From Ferruginibacter sp. (GTDB taxonomy: Bacteria; Bacteroidota; Bacteroidia; Chitinophagales; Chitinophagaceae): a stretch of 59,865 nt of DNA. Positions 8,619-17,547 of this stretch are shown here, piece by piece; position 1 is the first letter of the stretch; every line of letters begins with the position of its first letter. The stretch lies in the NCBI GenBank assembly GCA_014379625.1, contig JACMLJ010000001.1:1-59865 (forward strand). Reading direction: 5' to 3'. The notes beneath the pieces are model-generated. The model was not told the origin of the DNA. It searched no databases and saw only the letters and a list, made by a program, of their open reading frames with translations. The position numbers were made by a program, and so were the translations under genes.

Positions 8619-8996
8619 TTAATCTTCATCTCCAAGCAATTCTCTTTCAATCTCTTCCATTTGTATGATGTCCCAGGCTTCACTTTCCGTGGGGGTAACA
8701 TTTAATAATTCCAATAGAGCAAGCCCGTCAAATATTTCTTCCACCGCTTTTTGTAATTCGCAAATAATAAAAGAACAGTTATTTTCATAAAACTCCTGTT
8801 GAATATTCGCAATCATTTCGCAAGATTTTTCATCGACAATACTTACCAGCGACATATTCAAAATAAGATGGGGTATGTCTTTTTGCAGGTATGCAAGCAT
8901 CGTATTGGTAAGTTCTTCTGTCATAATAGCAGTAAGATGGGTAGCAATTGGGGTAATTACGATGAATTTTTCTTTGGTATCTATTTTGACATTCAT
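8619..8996 (-). CDS. STAS-domain protein (anti-anti-sigma-factor-like)
   Basis: 125 residues with the STAS pattern: an N-terminal strand pair (FIVITPIATHL), a helix, the central strand-loop LILNMSLVSIVDEKSCEMI where anti-anti-sigma factors carry their phosphorylatable serine, then a further strand and helix. An acidic tail (EEIERELLGDED) follows. STAS proteins relay signals by binding kinase-like partners. In Bacteroidota this gene commonly precedes rnz, but no partner kinase is next to it. Whether the serine in EKSCEM is phosphorylated is unknown. It is probably the first gene of a two-gene unit with rnz. Confidence 0.75.
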   Translation of the reverse strand: MNVKIDTKEKFIVITPIATHLTAIMTEELTNTMLAYLQKDIPHLILNMSLVSIVDEKSCEMIANIQQEFYENNCSFIICELQKAVEEIFDGLALLELLNVTPTESEAWDIIQMEEIERELLGDED

Positions 8997-9366
8997 GGAC
9001 TAAAGTTATGAATTAAGGGAATTGGGTGTTATGTGTGAAGACTCAGCAATTTGAAGGGCATTAAATTATTTTGCAATAAAAATTGTTTTTGTTATTTTGT
9101 AAAGTAAAGGAAAATATTGCGTTATTATGCGTTGGTAAAAGTTACCCGGCGTCATGGTTCTTAGGTTTACGGGATTTGCCGGTATTAAAATAAAACTCCG
9201 GCTGGCTCCACTAATTAATCAGGGTTGATAAAAAATAACATGAAATGCCGGTTTGGCTAAGTAATATCTTCTAATATTTTAACTTTTCAACATTTCCACA
9301 TTTCACCCTGACACTGAACTAATTCTACTAAATAATCGTTATTATTGTACAAGTAAAATTCAAGAC
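8997..9366. other. Divergent intergenic region with a candidate clpC promoter
   Basis: 370 bp between the divergently read STAS gene and clpC. TTTG at 9070-9073 followed after 19 bp by TATTTTG at 9093-9099 is close to the Bacteroidota TTTG/TAnnTTTG promoter and would give a long clpC leader. A nearer but weaker box, TATTATTG, lies around 9340-9347. No CIRCE-type inverted repeat or RNA gene was seen. Confidence 0.35.
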
Positions 9367-11919
9367 ATGGACAACAATTTTTCAGCACAGGTAAAAGAAA
9401 TAATTTCTTACAGCAGGGAAGAAGCTTTGCGGCTAGGGAACGATTTTATAGGTACAGAGCATTTAGTATTGGGATTAATACGGGATGGCGAGAACACCGC
9501 CATCAAAATATTAAAATCGCTAAATGTTGACCTCTATGAATTACGTAAAGAAATAGAAGTGGCTGTAAAAGATAAAACCGGTAAAAATATCGCCAACATC
9601 AATTCCCTGCCATTGACCAAACAGGCAGAGAAAGTGATACGCATAACGGTACTCGAAGCTAAGGCCCATAAAAGTGTAATGGTGGAAAGTGAGCACCTGA
9701 TGTTATCAATTTTAAAAAACAAAGAAAATATAGCTACGCAGATCTTAAACCAGTTTGACGTTGACTATGATATTTTCAAGAATGAACTGGGATTTGTGAC
9801 AAGTAATCCACCGGCCGCCGAGTTTTCTGATGAAAATGAAGATGATTTTGATGAAGAAAGAAAACAATACAGTCAGCAACAAAAAGCACAACGTGGTGGT
9901 GCGGCAAATCAGCCAAAGACAAAAACTCCTGTGCTGGATAATTTTGGCCGGGATATAACCAGGTTAGCTGAAAATGGCACACTGGATCCAATTGTAGGAC
10001 GGGAAGTAGAAATTGAACGGGTGTCGCAAATTTTATCAAGAAGAAAGAAAAACAATCCCATTTTAATTGGTGAGCCGGGTGTGGGTAAAACCGCGATTGT
10101 AGAGGGGCTTGCATTGCGCATTGTGCAACGTAAAGTGAGCAGGGTTTTGTTTGATAAAAGGGTTGTCTCATTAGATCTTGCCGCTCTTGTCGCCGGCACG
10201 AAGTATCGTGGCCAGTTTGAAGAAAGAATGAAAGCCATCATGAATGAACTGGAAAAAAACAGGGATGTGATCTTATTCATCGATGAAATACATACCATTG
10301 TTGGTGCAGGTGGCGCAAGCGGTTCTTTAGATGCAAGTAATATATTTAAACCTGCTTTGGCAAGGGGCGAACTGCAATGTATTGGTGCTTCTACCTTAGA
10401 TGAATACAGGATGCATATAGAAAAAGACGGCGCTCTTGACCGTCGTTTTCAGAAAGTAATCGTTGAACAACCTTCTGTAGAAGAAACCATCCAGATACTT
10501 GCTAATATAAAGAGCAAGTATGAAGACTATCACAATGTAATTTATAGTGACCAGGCCATTGACGCCTGTGTTAAATTGAGCGAGCGGTACATGACAGACC
10601 GGTTATTGCCTGATAAAGCGATTGATGTGATGGATGAAGTGGGCGCAAGAAAGCATATCAAGAATATCAATGTACCTGAGGCTGTGATAGACCTGGAGAA
10701 GAAAATTGAAGATATTAAGTTAGAGAAAAATAAAGTGGTAAAAAGCCAGCGTTTTGAGGAAGCCGCTTCATTGCGGGACTCCGAGAAAAGATTGCAGGAG
10801 GAACTGGAAAAAGCTAAAAATGACTGGGAAGAAGAAAGTAAGCATAAACGCTTTCCGATAGAGGAAGAAGATATTGCAGAAGTAATCAGTATGATGACGG
10901 GGATACCGGTCAAACGGATGGTACAGGCCGAAACCGAAAAACTTCGTCGTATGGGTGACGATCTGAAAAATGTAGTGGTTGGCCAGATGGAAGCGATTTC
11001 AAAAGTAGTTAAAGCCATTCAGCGCAACAGGGTTGGATTGAAGGACCCGAAAAAACCAATTGGTACTTTTATTTTCCTGGGTCCTACGGGCGTTGGTAAA
11101 ACAGAGTTGGCCAGGTCGCTGGCCCGTTACATGTTCGATAATGACGAATCGTTGATACGGATAGACATGAGTGAATATATGGAGAAATTCACTGTCAGCC
11201 GCCTAATCGGTGCACCTCCGGGCTACGTGGGTTATGAAGAAGGCGGACAGCTTACGGAAAGGGTTAGACGCAAACCATACAGCGTGATACTCCTGGATGA
11301 AATTGAAAAGGCGCACCCCGACATCTACAATATTTTATTACAGGTATTGGATGATGGGCAGTTGACTGACGGAATGGGAAGAAAAATTGATTTTAAGAAT
11401 ACGGTGATCATCATGACCTCCAATATAGGGGCACGCCAGTTAAAAGATTTCGGGGAAGGGGTCGGTTTTGCAACAGCCAACAGGATGCAAAACACCGATG
11501 AAAATAATAAGGCGGTAATTGAGAAAGCGCTGAAACGTACCTTTAGTCCGGAGTTTTTAAACAGGATAGATGATGTGGTGATATTCAATTCGCTGACAAG
11601 GGAAAATATTTTTGAGATCATTGATATTCTGATGAAGGGTGTGATGAAACGTTTGGTAAACCTTGGTTTTGCAATGGAATTAACCCCGCAGGCGAAAGAT
11701 TTTATCGCTGATAAAGGATACGATTCGCAGTTTGGGGCCAGGCCGTTACACAGGGCTATTCAGAAATACCTGGAAGATCCATTAGCGGAAGAAATATTGA
11801 ATATGCAGGTGAAAGAGGGAGATACCCTTGTAGCGGACTTAGATGAAGCGAAAGTGAAAATTCAATTCAGTTTAAAGATTGAAGAACAACAGGAAGAAGC
11901 GGCCGAATCAAAAGCTTAA
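9367..11919 (+). CDS. clpC: ATP-dependent Clp protease ATP-binding subunit ClpC
   Basis: 850 residues, full length for ClpC. Two Clp N-terminal repeats occupy about 1-145, followed by an acidic linker (DENEDDFDEE). The first AAA+ domain has Walker A GEPGVGKT (235-242) and Walker B VILFIDEIHT. A UVR-like segment lies around 450-480 (SQRFEEAASLRDSEK). The second AAA+ domain has Walker A GPTGVGKT (572-579) and the usual C-terminal D2 region. The protein unfolds substrates for the ClpP peptidase in the cytoplasm. The UVR segment and long middle region separate it from ClpA and ClpB. It is monocistronic: a long leader precedes it and a strong terminator follows. Confidence 0.95.
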   Translation: MDNNFSAQVKEIISYSREEALRLGNDFIGTEHLVLGLIRDGENTAIKILKSLNVDLYELRKEIEVAVKDKTGKNIANINSLPLTKQAEKVIRITVLEAKAHKSVMVESEHLMLSILKNKENIATQILNQFDVDYDIFKNELGFVTSNPPAAEFSDENEDDFDEERKQYSQQQKAQRGGAANQPKTKTPVLDNFGRDITRLAENGTLDPIVGREVEIERVSQILSRRKKNNPILIGEPGVGKTAIVEGLALRIVQRKVSRVLFDKRVVSLDLAALVAGTKYRGQFEERMKAIMNELEKNRDVILFIDEIHTIVGAGGASGSLDASNIFKPALARGELQCIGASTLDEYRMHIEKDGALDRRFQKVIVEQPSVEETIQILANIKSKYEDYHNVIYSDQAIDACVKLSERYMTDRLLPDKAIDVMDEVGARKHIKNINVPEAVIDLEKKIEDIKLEKNKVVKSQRFEEAASLRDSEKRLQEELEKAKNDWEEESKHKRFPIEEEDIAEVISMMTGIPVKRMVQAETEKLRRMGDDLKNVVVGQMEAISKVVKAIQRNRVGLKDPKKPIGTFIFLGPTGVGKTELARSLARYMFDNDESLIRIDMSEYMEKFTVSRLIGAPPGYVGYEEGGQLTERVRRKPYSVILLDEIEKAHPDIYNILLQVLDDGQLTDGMGRKIDFKNTVIIMTSNIGARQLKDFGEGVGFATANRMQNTDENNKAVIEKALKRTFSPEFLNRIDDVVIFNSLTRENIFEIIDILMKGVMKRLVNLGFAMELTPQAKDFIADKGYDSQFGARPLHRAIQKYLEDPLAEEILNMQVKEGDTLVADLDEAKVKIQFSLKIEEQQEEAAESKA

Positions 11920-11936
11920 AATCTTACAAAAATTTA

Positions 11937-11968
11937 AAAGCCATCCATTTATACGGGTGGCTTTTTTT
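11937..11968 (+). terminator. Rho-independent terminator of clpC
   Basis: A 10-bp stem pairs AAAGCCATCC with GGGTGGCTTT (one G-T pair) around an 8-base loop and is followed by a T run, 17 bp after the clpC stop. Confidence 0.9.
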
Positions 11969-11972
11969 ATGG

Positions 11973-12026
11973 ACGGTGAATGGTCAACGGTGAAATTCCG
12001 GCCATTGGCCATGGACCATTTACCGT
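11973..12026. repeat. Inverted repeat of the GGTGAATGGT type
   Basis: ACGGTGAATGGTC (11973-11985) pairs with GACCATTTACCGT (12014-12026), 13 bp with one G-T pair. The word GGTGAATGGT also forms a hairpin after the AsmA-like gene at 56098-56151, which suggests a dispersed intergenic repeat. Confidence 0.5.
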
Positions 12027-12083
12027 AAAACTTAACCTTATTTTTCTTTTGTGAGATGAATTTTTTGAGTGACTTTTGTGCGG

Positions 12084-12752
12084 ATGAATACGAATAAGAT
12101 CATAACAATTGATGGTTGGTCGGCCTGTGGAAAAAGCACGGTGGCGAAACAGTTAGCAAAAGAGTTAGGATACGTATACATTGACAGTGGGGCTATGTAT
12201 CGTGCCATTACCTTGTATTTTTTGAGAAACCATATAGACTGGACGGATATCAAGGAAGTGACTGAAGCTTTAAAGAACATCGATATCCAGTTTCATTGCA
12301 ATTGTAAATCGCAGCAGTCAGAAATTTTTCTCAACAATGAGAATATTGAATATTTGATAAGGGATCTCGTAATTGCTGAAAAGGTAAGTGATGTAGCGGC
12401 GATAAGGGAAGTAAGAAGTTTCGCGGTTACCCAACAACATAAAATGGGCGAAAAGAAAGGGATAGTAATGGATGGAAGGGATATCGGCACCACTGTTTTT
12501 CCGGATGCGGAAATTAAAATATTTATGACAGCAGATAGCGCGGTAAGGGTGGAAAGAAGGTTTAAGGAATTGTTTGAAAAGAACCCGAATATAACCATTG
12601 AAGAAGTAAAAAACAATCTTGAAATGCGCGACTATATTGATTCGCACCGCGAAGTAAGCCCTTTGCGAAAAGCGGATGATGCCGTTGTGTTGGATAATAC
12701 CCATCTCACCATGGAAGAACAACTGGCTTTTGCTTTGCAACTGGTGAAATAA
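12084..12752 (+). CDS. cmk: Cytidylate kinase
   Basis: 222 residues from MNTNKIITID; an in-frame ATG at 12069 would add five residues ahead of the usual family start. The P-loop GWSACGKST lies at about 10-18, followed by YIDSGAMYRA and MDGRDIGTTVFP, both signature segments of CMP kinase. The enzyme phosphorylates CMP and dCMP with ATP in pyrimidine salvage and CTP supply. The C-terminal RDYIDSHREVSPLRKADDA segment carries the usual substrate-binding arginines. It follows the clpC terminator and appears to be transcribed alone. Confidence 0.93.
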   Translation: MNTNKIITIDGWSACGKSTVAKQLAKELGYVYIDSGAMYRAITLYFLRNHIDWTDIKEVTEALKNIDIQFHCNCKSQQSEIFLNNENIEYLIRDLVIAEKVSDVAAIREVRSFAVTQQHKMGEKKGIVMDGRDIGTTVFPDAEIKIFMTADSAVRVERRFKELFEKNPNITIEEVKNNLEMRDYIDSHREVSPLRKADDAVVLDNTHLTMEEQLAFALQLVK

Positions 12753-13293
12753 ACACTAATCATATCATATTATCGAACTTCACTGGCAAATAATACCTTC
12801 ACTTACTCTTCAATAGTCAGATTCCCCAACACTGTAAACAGCTTACCTGTCTCAACAGGCGGGTCATGTAAGGTTTTGTGAGTGGGTAAGGGTTGATAAT
12901 TTTGGCAATCATGCCCCAATCAACTACCAGTGTCAATGACATTGTTATGCTGTTGTTTACTAAACAATTTTTCTGTTTTTAGTTATGTTGGTTGTTTATT
13001 TTGATGCACCCAAATTTCGTTAATGTTTTTTTGCACCGGGCCGGGAATAATTTATTGGAGTTTTTTTAAAAGAGCATTCGTCCAGTCCCCTTTAAGTGTT
13101 TTTCAAACGTATAAAAATTATTAATTTTCTTAATGGCCTGTGCAACTCATCGTAATTTTCGGAGGCTACCGCAGGATATTTTTCTTTAGTTGCGGCAGTA
13201 TAAGTTAGTTTCCTGATTTTAAGCTATTTTTAGAAAACGACAATTTGGGATGCACTTGTTTTGATGCTCCCTTCATTCACAAAATATAAATTC
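12753..13293. other. Intergenic region before the second sugar dehydrogenase
   Basis: No gene seen. A small hairpin (CCTGT/ACAGG) lies near 12847-12860. Three words at 12901-12944 (TTTGGCAATCATG, GCCCCAATCA, CAATGACATTG) recur, the first one inverted, in the leader of the other sugar dehydrogenase gene at 2543-2610. Confidence 0.5.
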
Positions 13294-14535
13294 ATGTACA
13301 AAATCCCCGCATCGGTTATTATCAGTTTTGCAGTTTTATTTTCCGCCTGCAATACCACAACATCCAACAATGTTAATGCAGTTTCCACAAAAGATTCCGG
13401 CACTGGTTTCGGCGTGGAAAAAAATGAACCCAACAGCCGGTATAAACCAGCTTTTGCCGGTCAAACAAGGGTAGCTGCCGTAAAAACACAAACCCTTGTC
13501 GAAGGTAAATTAATCAGTAAGGAATTAAACAGGCCATGGGGCATTGTGAGCCTGCCGGACGGTCGATTGCTGATCACACAAAAAGACGAGGGAACAATGC
13601 GGATCGCCACGACTACCGGAACCTTAAGTGCGGCCATAACTGGCCTGCCACCGGTGGCTAAAGACGGCCAGGGAGGTTTATTAGGTCTTACCATCGATCC
13701 TGCATTTTCCACCAACCGTATGGTTTACTGGGCTTACTCAGGCATTGTGGGAGATGCTAATCTTACGGCCGTGGCAAAAGGAAAATTAGCAAATGATGAA
13801 AAGACAATTGAAAATGCCACCGTTATTTACGAAGCAACGCCGGCTTTTAAAGGCGACAAACATTTTGGATCAAGGCTGCTGTTTGATAAAACCGGCAACC
13901 TTATTTTTAGCACGGGTGAAAGGTCGGAAATGGAAACGAGGCCACAGGCGCAGTTCCTGAACTCGGCTTTAGGCAAAATAATCCGTATCACAACCGATGG
14001 TAAACCTGCTGCGGGAAATCCGTTTGCAGGTGTTGATTCTGCAAGACCGGAATTCTATTCTTATGGACACAGAAACCCACAGGGCCTTGCCTTTCACCCA
14101 ACCACAGGCGATTTATGGGAGGTGGAGTTTGGACCAAGGGGCGGTGATGAATTGAACAGGATTGTGCCGGGGAAAAACTACGGCTGGCCCACCATCACTT
14201 ACGGCATTGAATACAGCGGTGAAAAAGTAAGGGAGGGCATTCAGCAGAAAGCCGGCCTGGAACAGCCGGTGTATTATTGGGACCCGGTAATATCTCCGGG
14301 CGGCATTACATTTTACAACAGCGACAGCATACCGGAATGGAAGGATAATTTATTTATCAGTGGCCTCAGCAGTATGCAGATCACCAGGCTGGTGCTAAAA
14401 GACAACAAAGTTGTGGGAGAAGAAAGATTATTAACGGAGGAGAAGAAAAGATTCAGGGCTATAACACCGGGTAAAGACGGCGCCATGTATGCAATAACGG
14501 ATGATGGCTGCCTGTACAGGATTGGGAAAAAGTGA
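13294..14535 (+). CDS. PQQ-dependent sugar dehydrogenase lipoprotein
   Basis: 413 residues from the ATG at 13294, which places a clean lipoprotein signal (MYKIPASVIISF, lipobox LFSAC) at the N-terminus; TTG 13261 and ATG 13264 upstream would spoil it. After a Ser/Asn-rich linker the protein is a glucose/sorbosone dehydrogenase propeller: DGQGGLLGL, KHFGSRLLF with a likely catalytic histidine, and GHRNPQGL near residue 259 with the PQQ-holding Arg-Asn pair. It lacks the N-terminal cytochrome domain of the paralogue at 2786-4240 and so must pass electrons to a separate carrier. Substrate unknown. The gene is single; the downstream region is taken up by RAYT-associated repeats that start 45 bp after its stop. 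Confidence 0.85.
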   Translation: MYKIPASVIISFAVLFSACNTTTSNNVNAVSTKDSGTGFGVEKNEPNSRYKPAFAGQTRVAAVKTQTLVEGKLISKELNRPWGIVSLPDGRLLITQKDEGTMRIATTTGTLSAAITGLPPVAKDGQGGLLGLTIDPAFSTNRMVYWAYSGIVGDANLTAVAKGKLANDEKTIENATVIYEATPAFKGDKHFGSRLLFDKTGNLIFSTGERSEMETRPQAQFLNSALGKIIRITTDGKPAAGNPFAGVDSARPEFYSYGHRNPQGLAFHPTTGDLWEVEFGPRGGDELNRIVPGKNYGWPTITYGIEYSGEKVREGIQQKAGLEQPVYYWDPVISPGGITFYNSDSIPEWKDNLFISGLSSMQITRLVLKDNKVVGEERLLTEEKKRFRAITPGKDGAMYAITDDGCLYRIGKK

Positions 14536-14580
14536 AAACTAACTGAACACAAATGCGCGCCGCCGCAATTTCAATGAACG

Positions 14581-15000
14581 TCAGGCGCAGGACTCCGTCC
14601 TGTGTCCGCCTTGTTACTGATGCTTTGAGTTGAGTGATATTCAAGCTACGCAAGTTTAGCTATAACGAGATAAATAAAAGCACGATGAGTACCAGGTATA
14701 AATTTGTTGACAACAACCAGTTAGGCGCAGGACTCCGTCCTGTGTCCGCCTTGTTACTACTGCTCTGAGTTGAGTAATATTCCAGCTACGCAAGTTTAGC
14801 TATAACGAGATAAACAAAATCACCATGAGTAACAGGCATAAATTTGTTGACAACAATCCGTTAGGCGCAGGACTCCGTCCTGTGTCCACCTTGTTACTCA
14901 TGCTCTGAGTTGAGTGATATTCAAGCTACGCCAGTTTAGCTATAACGAGATAAATAAAAGCACGATGAGTACCAGGTATAAATTTGTTGACAACAACGCT
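14581..15000 (+). repeat. Three 140-bp tandem units: REP hairpin + leader + first codons of the RAYT gene
   Basis: Units start at 14581, 14721 and 14861, each exactly 140 bp. Each unit has a REP hairpin (CAGGAC TCC GTCCTG), a leader of about 80 bp, and an ATG with the first 11 codons of the transposase (at 14685, 14825, 14965). In units 1 and 2 those codons run in frame into the next REP and stop after 27 residues (14766-14768, 14906-14908). Only unit 3 continues into the complete gene. The copies differ at scattered bases (for instance MSNRHKF in unit 2), so they are not assembly duplicates. Confidence 0.92.
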
Positions 15001-15525
15001 GTATATTTCACCACATCAACGGTAGTGGGTTGGACAGATGTTTTTACAAGAGAAATGTACAAAACAATGCTGTTAGACAGTATCAGGCATTGCCAGCAAA
15101 GCCAGGGTTTAAAAATACATGCGTGGGTATTAATGACCAATCATTTGCATACAATCTGCAGTTGTAAAGAAGGACATGATTTGGGATTGATATGGCGCAA
15201 TATAAAAAGCTTTACTGCCATGAAATTAATAGATGCCATCATTAACAATCCGAAGGAAAGCAGGAAAGAATACCTGCTGCATGTATTTGAGGCAGAAGGG
15301 AAAAAAAGTAGTAGTAATTTCAGGTATAAGTTTTGGGAACACGAAAACCATCCGGTGTTATTAGACAGTACAGAAATGTACAACCGGCGTTTAAATTATC
15401 TGCACTGGAACCCTGTAACAGCAGGCTTTGTTTCAGAGCCATGGCATTGGATATTTAGCAGTGCGACTGATTATTTTACAGAGAAAAAGGGACTGCTGGA
15501 TATTGTTATTTTGGATGGTTTTTAG
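14965..15525 (+). CDS. REP-associated tyrosine transposase (RAYT, IS200-like Y1 family)
   Basis: 186 residues from the ATG at 14965, the start conserved in the upstream partial copies; an in-frame start at 14914 lies in the repeated leader. The HUH-type metal motif HLH is at residues 60-62 (MTNHLHTI) and the probable catalytic tyrosine is Tyr145 in LNYLHWNPVTAG, the segment typical of RAYTs. RAYTs nick and join single-stranded REP hairpins and are thought to mobilise REP/BIME sequences rather than themselves. REP hairpins flank the gene in opposite orientations. The reading frame is intact, so the enzyme may be active. The last 18 codons are duplicated just downstream, as the first 11 are upstream. 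Confidence 0.93.
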   Translation: MSTRYKFVDNNAVYFTTSTVVGWTDVFTREMYKTMLLDSIRHCQQSQGLKIHAWVLMTNHLHTICSCKEGHDLGLIWRNIKSFTAMKLIDAIINNPKESRKEYLLHVFEAEGKKSSSNFRYKFWEHENHPVLLDSTEMYNRRLNYLHWNPVTAGFVSEPWHWIFSSATDYFTEKKGLLDIVILDGF

Positions 15526-15681
15526 GATAGGAGATTAGTAACAAGGAAGACACAGGACGGAGTCCTGCGCCTGTGGGGTTATTTTACAAAGAAAAAGGGA
15601 CTGTTGGATATTGTTATTCTGGATGGTTTTTAGGATAGGAGATTAGTAACAAGGAAGACACAGGACGGAGTCCTGCGCCTG
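15471..15681 (+). repeat. Two 108-bp units: RAYT 3' end + inverted REP hairpin
   Basis: The end of the transposase gene, its stop and a following REP (CAGGAC GGA GTCCTG, the reverse complement of the upstream REPs) occupy 15471-15578. They recur at 15579-15681 with a few substitutions; the second copy has no gene body. The second REP lies close to the 3' end of the minus-strand adhesin-like gene. Confidence 0.9.
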
Positions 15682-15702
15682 CAGTGATGGGGATTTTGCT
15701 AA

Positions 15703-17544
15703 TTATAAAGGAATAATCATACTGGTTACCTGCATTGATACGCTGGATCTGGCTATTAAGTTTGTGGCAAAAAAGGTGAAATGATGTGTACCGGCAGGCA
15801 GGTCAAAATATTCTGGCCCGGTAGTCAGGTCAAGTTTATTATCATTAAAAGATAACGATGCTCTCAAACTACCATTTACCCGGTAAGTCCGTGAAACAGT
15901 CCCGTTCAACCATAATTCGAGCCGCCATCTTGACTCAGCATCAAATCCCGGAACTAAGCTCTCGGCCCGAGTTTGGGTTTTGCAAAACAGTATCACCCGG
16001 GATGGAGAAGCCAGCGTAACCGTATAGGCCGAATTTGTAAATTCCTTAAAATCCGCACCGGAGATAGAAATAGAATTGGACAACAGCCCGGCGAATTGAG
16101 TTTTAATTATATTTCCTGCTGTCGTCCAACCTGGATTAGCAGCAGCACCATTACTTGTAAGTACCTGTCCGGGATTGCCAGTGCTGCCACCGATGGTCAA
16201 TGCCCCATTCTGAGTATTCATCGTTAAGCCCCATCCTGTGCCAGATCCAAAAAAACCCACCTGGTTATCAGATTGCATGCCAATAAAAGCAGGAAGACTG
16301 CTGTTGTTACTGTTGTTTAAGTAAATACCGGCAGAAGTGTTGTTGTCGCCGCCACTGCGTATCCGCATACGGTCTTTAATATCCAACCGGAATTGAGGAT
16401 CAGCTACACCAATACCCATATAACCGTTTCCCCTGATCCGAACCAGTTCAGTAGAAGAAGCCGTACCATTTCCCGCATAAAACACATGATCATCCCCTGT
16501 GGTAGCTGTTTGATACCTTAACACGGATGAAGTCACTCCAAATCCATAGAACTGGTGATCATTATTAGCGGTTTCATACAATACTAATTTGCGGTTTCGT
16601 ATATCGTTGGCAAACTGCAAAGGGGCATTTGAATTGGTATTGCTGATCCCAATATTCCCATTGTCTGTATTCATGGTTAATCCCCATCCGTTGACGCTTC
16701 CATAAAAGCCTACCCTGTTATTCGATTGCATGCCAATGAATGAAGCCGTACTGGTGTTATTTAAATTATTAAGAAAAATGCCCGGAGATGTTGTTGCATC
16801 TCCGCCGCTGCGTATCCGCATACGGTCTTTCAGGTCCAACCGGAATACGGGATCGGTGATGCCGATGCCCGTGTTGCCGTTACGCAATACGGTGAGTGCG
16901 TTGCTTCTTTCCACATTGGACCCGTTACCTATTTGAAAAACCCTGTCTGTAGCAGCGGTTGTACCGGCATCTGGTGCGTCGGTTTCATCATTCCACACAC
17001 CTGCAGCAAAGCCACCTCTTGCTTTAGCAACGGTTTGTTCCCCCATACTGGAAGTATAGTTGCCAGATGCCACAGAGCTGCCGCCGGAAACAAATGCCCC
17101 AACACCGCTGGCAGTTGTTCCCTGCCCCATACTGGTGGAATACGCTCCGTTTGCTATCGAACTGCCCATGGAAAATGATTGATCTCCCGAAGCCGTGCTG
17201 TTATTTCCCAGCGCAACTGAAAACCTGCCTTTAGCCTTAGTATTAAATCCAGCCGCAAAAGACAATTGCCCAATACTGTCCCTGTCCCATTGCACCCCAT
17301 CAACATAGCCTGCCCTGAATGCACCCAATGGAGGAAACCAGAACAGGCGTGTACCTGCCCCCTGCACAGGAGGATTGATGGTAGTGGTAAGCGGAGGTGC
17401 GGACACATCACCGGTATATAAAACAGCACTATCTGCCACATGCAGCCTGGCTTTAGGGTTTGTCGTACCAATACCCACATTTTGCGCAGCGGATGTAAGC
17501 GTTGATATGCTGCACACCCAAAAAAGAAATTGTTTCTTATTCAT
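15703..17544 (-). CDS. Secreted protein with YadA-like head repeats
   Basis: 613 residues with a signal peptide (MNKKQFLFWVCSISTLTSAAQ). Next comes NVGIGTTNPKARLHV, an opening shared by many Bacteroidota surface and fibre-like proteins. Residues about 90-180 contain a run of short Ser/Ala/Gly repeats (SVALGNNSTASGDQSFSMGSS type) like the trimeric YadA/Hia head. Two longer repeats follow, each built on FRLDIKDRMRIRSGGD and a FIGMQSNN-like segment, about 150 residues apart. The C-terminal 130 residues are a predicted beta-sandwich. No T9SS tail was recognised. It probably forms a trimeric surface or fibre protein. It follows the RCC1 gene by 3 bp and is co-transcribed with it. Confidence 0.6.
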   Translation of the reverse strand: MNKKQFLFWVCSISTLTSAAQNVGIGTTNPKARLHVADSAVLYTGDVSAPPLTTTINPPVQGAGTRLFWFPPLGAFRAGYVDGVQWDRDSIGQLSFAAGFNTKAKGRFSVALGNNSTASGDQSFSMGSSIANGAYSTSMGQGTTASGVGAFVSGGSSVASGNYTSSMGEQTVAKARGGFAAGVWNDETDAPDAGTTAATDRVFQIGNGSNVERSNALTVLRNGNTGIGITDPVFRLDLKDRMRIRSGGDATTSPGIFLNNLNNTSTASFIGMQSNNRVGFYGSVNGWGLTMNTDNGNIGISNTNSNAPLQFANDIRNRKLVLYETANNDHQFYGFGVTSSVLRYQTATTGDDHVFYAGNGTASSTELVRIRGNGYMGIGVADPQFRLDIKDRMRIRSGGDNNTSAGIYLNNSNNSSLPAFIGMQSDNQVGFFGSGTGWGLTMNTQNGALTIGGSTGNPGQVLTSNGAAANPGWTTAGNIIKTQFAGLLSNSISISGADFKEFTNSAYTVTLASPSRVILFCKTQTRAESLVPGFDAESRWRLELWLNGTVSRTYRVNGSLRASLSFNDNKLDLTTGPEYFDLPAGTHHFTFFATNLIARSSVSMQVTSMIIPL

Positions 17545-17547
17545 TTT

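Noticed and set aside
9776..11018. Long antisense frames inside clpC
   Set aside because: Shadow frames of a well-recognised conserved gene.
14581..15000. Tandem 140-bp units resembling a CRISPR array
   Set aside because: The units include gene fragments and a REP hairpin, have no unique spacers, and no cas gene is present.
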